Below, piece after piece: positions 12,856 through 13,737 of a DNA stretch of 13,737 nucleotides. The notes under the pieces were generated by a model that was not told the DNA's origin, made no database searches, and saw only the letters and a program-made list of their open reading frames with translations. Where the stretch lies: positions 1 through 13,737 of the forward strand of contig CAKSDP010000036.1 in assembly GCA_934446065.1 (NCBI GenBank). The letters run 5' to 3'. Origin of the DNA: an uncultured Eubacteriales bacterium. GTDB lineage: Bacteria > Bacillota > Clostridia > Oscillospirales > CAG-272. A program made the position numbers and the translations under genes. Positions within the stretch are counted from its first letter, which is position 1, and each line of letters begins with the position of its first letter.

Positions 12856-13701
12856 ATGATAACCGAGAAAAACAGAGACACAGCAAAGCTTTTGCGCGAA
12901 AAACGGCTTTTTATATTCGACCTTGACGGCACCGTGTATCTCGGCGACCGTATATTTCCCGAGGCAGTCGATTTTATCGAGCGGCTGAGGGAGAGCGGCA
13001 GGCGCGTGCTGTTCTTCACGAACAACGCATCGCACAACGATGATTTCTATATGGAGAAGCTGACGCGTGCCGGATTTTCGCCGTCTCCGGAGGAGATCAT
13101 GACCTCGGGCGACGTGACCGCGACCTTTATTCTGAAGAGCCATCCGGATTGGGTGACGTATCTGCTCGGCTCAAAGGAGCTGTTTGAGGATTTTCGCGCG
13201 CGCGGGATAAAGATGGTGAACGATGAGCACGGTCGCGTTATATCCGATGAGCCAGTTGACATTGTGATAACGAGCTTTGACACGGAATTTGACTACGCAA
13301 AGCTCAAGACGGCGTGCGATTTCATTCGCGCGGGCGCGGTTTATCTTTGCACGCATCCGGACTTCAACTGCCCGATCGACGGAGGTGTGCTTCCGGACAG
13401 CGGTGCCATCGCGGCAGCGGTCACGGCGTCCACCGGAATTGCGCCGACCTTCTTCGGCAAGCCGTCGGCGATGACTGCGGAGATGATCAGCCACATTACG
13501 GGCGAGCTTCGCGAGAATATGTGCATTGTCGGCGACAGGCTGTACACCGATATTCTCGAGGGCAAGCAGAACGGGATAACGGCGCTTCTTGTTCTCACCG
13601 GCGAGAGCACGGCTGAGGATGCGGCAAAGCTTCCCGCAAACGAGCAGCCGGACATTATTCTTCCCGATCTCGCAGCCGCCTCAGCTTTTATGTTTGAGTG
13701 A
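12856..13701 (+). CDS. HAD-IIA family phosphatase (NagD-like)
   Basis: 281 residues, complete. Motif I is FDLDGTVYLGD (21-31; nucleophile D22, acid/base D24), motif II FFTNNASH (T55), motif III with K202 in FFGKPSAM and motif IV VGDRLYTDI (D227, D232). The large cap inserted between motifs II and III (about 80-190) and CTHPDFNCPIDGG mark the IIA subfamily, cytosolic phosphatases of sugar or glycolyl phosphates. The start is ATG 12856; its ribosome site is weak (GGGGA about 10 nt upstream) and no better in-frame start exists nearby. A possible promoter inside the kinase gene (TTGACG 12731, TACAAT 12756) has a poor 19-bp spacer. The substrate is unknown. About 25 bases of AT-rich DNA and a G run follow to the window end. 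Confidence 0.93.
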   Translation: MITEKNRDTAKLLREKRLFIFDLDGTVYLGDRIFPEAVDFIERLRESGRRVLFFTNNASHNDDFYMEKLTRAGFSPSPEEIMTSGDVTATFILKSHPDWVTYLLGSKELFEDFRARGIKMVNDEHGRVISDEPVDIVITSFDTEFDYAKLKTACDFIRAGAVYLCTHPDFNCPIDGGVLPDSGAIAAAVTASTGIAPTFFGKPSAMTAEMISHITGELRENMCIVGDRLYTDILEGKQNGITALLVLTGESTAEDAAKLPANEQPDIILPDLAAASAFMFE

Positions 13702-13725
13702 AAGAGGGGTAATATTATATTTTGT

Positions 13726-13737
13726 GGGGGGGGGGGG
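13726..13737. other. Terminal poly-G run, probable sequencing artefact
   Basis: Twelve consecutive G end the window immediately after AT-rich sequence. Two-colour sequencing reports no signal as G, and such runs are commonly carried to contig ends. The true sequence beyond about 13725 is unknown. Confidence 0.75.

Overview
The window looks like chromosomal DNA of a moderately GC-rich gut-type Clostridia bacterium (Oscillospiraceae/Ruminococcaceae-like). This is an inference from a Firmicutes-type c-di-AMP receptor (DarA), a type II pantothenate kinase, a Cthe_2159-family surface protein beside VTC and DUF4956 genes, strong AGGAGG ribosome binding sites and canonical sigma-A promoters. There are no transposases, phage genes, CRISPR arrays or rRNA genes. 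The right end is a contig edge with a run of 12 G that looks like a sequencing artefact.

Layout. (1) 1-218: a tRNA-Arg(CCG) on the minus strand with its own promoter and terminator. (2) 388-3650: a promoter, then an ABC exporter carrying an N-terminal PH-like domain and zinc ribbon, a DUF1854 protein and a DarA-type c-di-AMP receptor, closed by a strong bidirectional terminator. (3) 3655-9142: a surface-polymer module. A secreted, membrane-anchored Cthe_2159-like beta-helix protein (minus strand) faces a VTC-domain polyphosphate polymerase and a DUF4956 membrane protein, followed by an OmpR/PhoB-type response regulator and its histidine kinase. (4) 9155-10560: a MarR regulator with two near-perfect operators over its own promoter, overlapping a DegV-family fatty-acid-binding protein. 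(5) 10644-11907: homoserine dehydrogenase, convergent with (6) a type II pantothenate kinase (minus), which is divergent from a HAD-IIA phosphatase.

The most interesting part is region 3. The 304-bp divergent intergenic region carries the same composite element twice, once facing each gene: CTTTAGG-N4-CTTTAAG, nine bases, then a TAGNAT -10 box. Two 7-mers with 11-bp periodicity placed over the -35 position is the architecture of a PhoB/OmpR activation site. The natural candidate to bind it is the response regulator encoded 1.5 kb downstream. This predicts a closed regulon in which the two-component system co-induces a cytosolic polyP polymerase, a membrane partner and a surface carbohydrate/polyanion-binding protein. 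The histidine kinase sensor loop also contains a PxMPxGD motif that resembles the tandem 12-residue repeats of the surface protein.

Region 4 is a second clear regulatory circuit, an autorepressed MarR-DegV pair that may be FabT/FakB-like. Region 2 couples an uncharacterised exporter system (ABC plus DUF1854) to c-di-AMP sensing.
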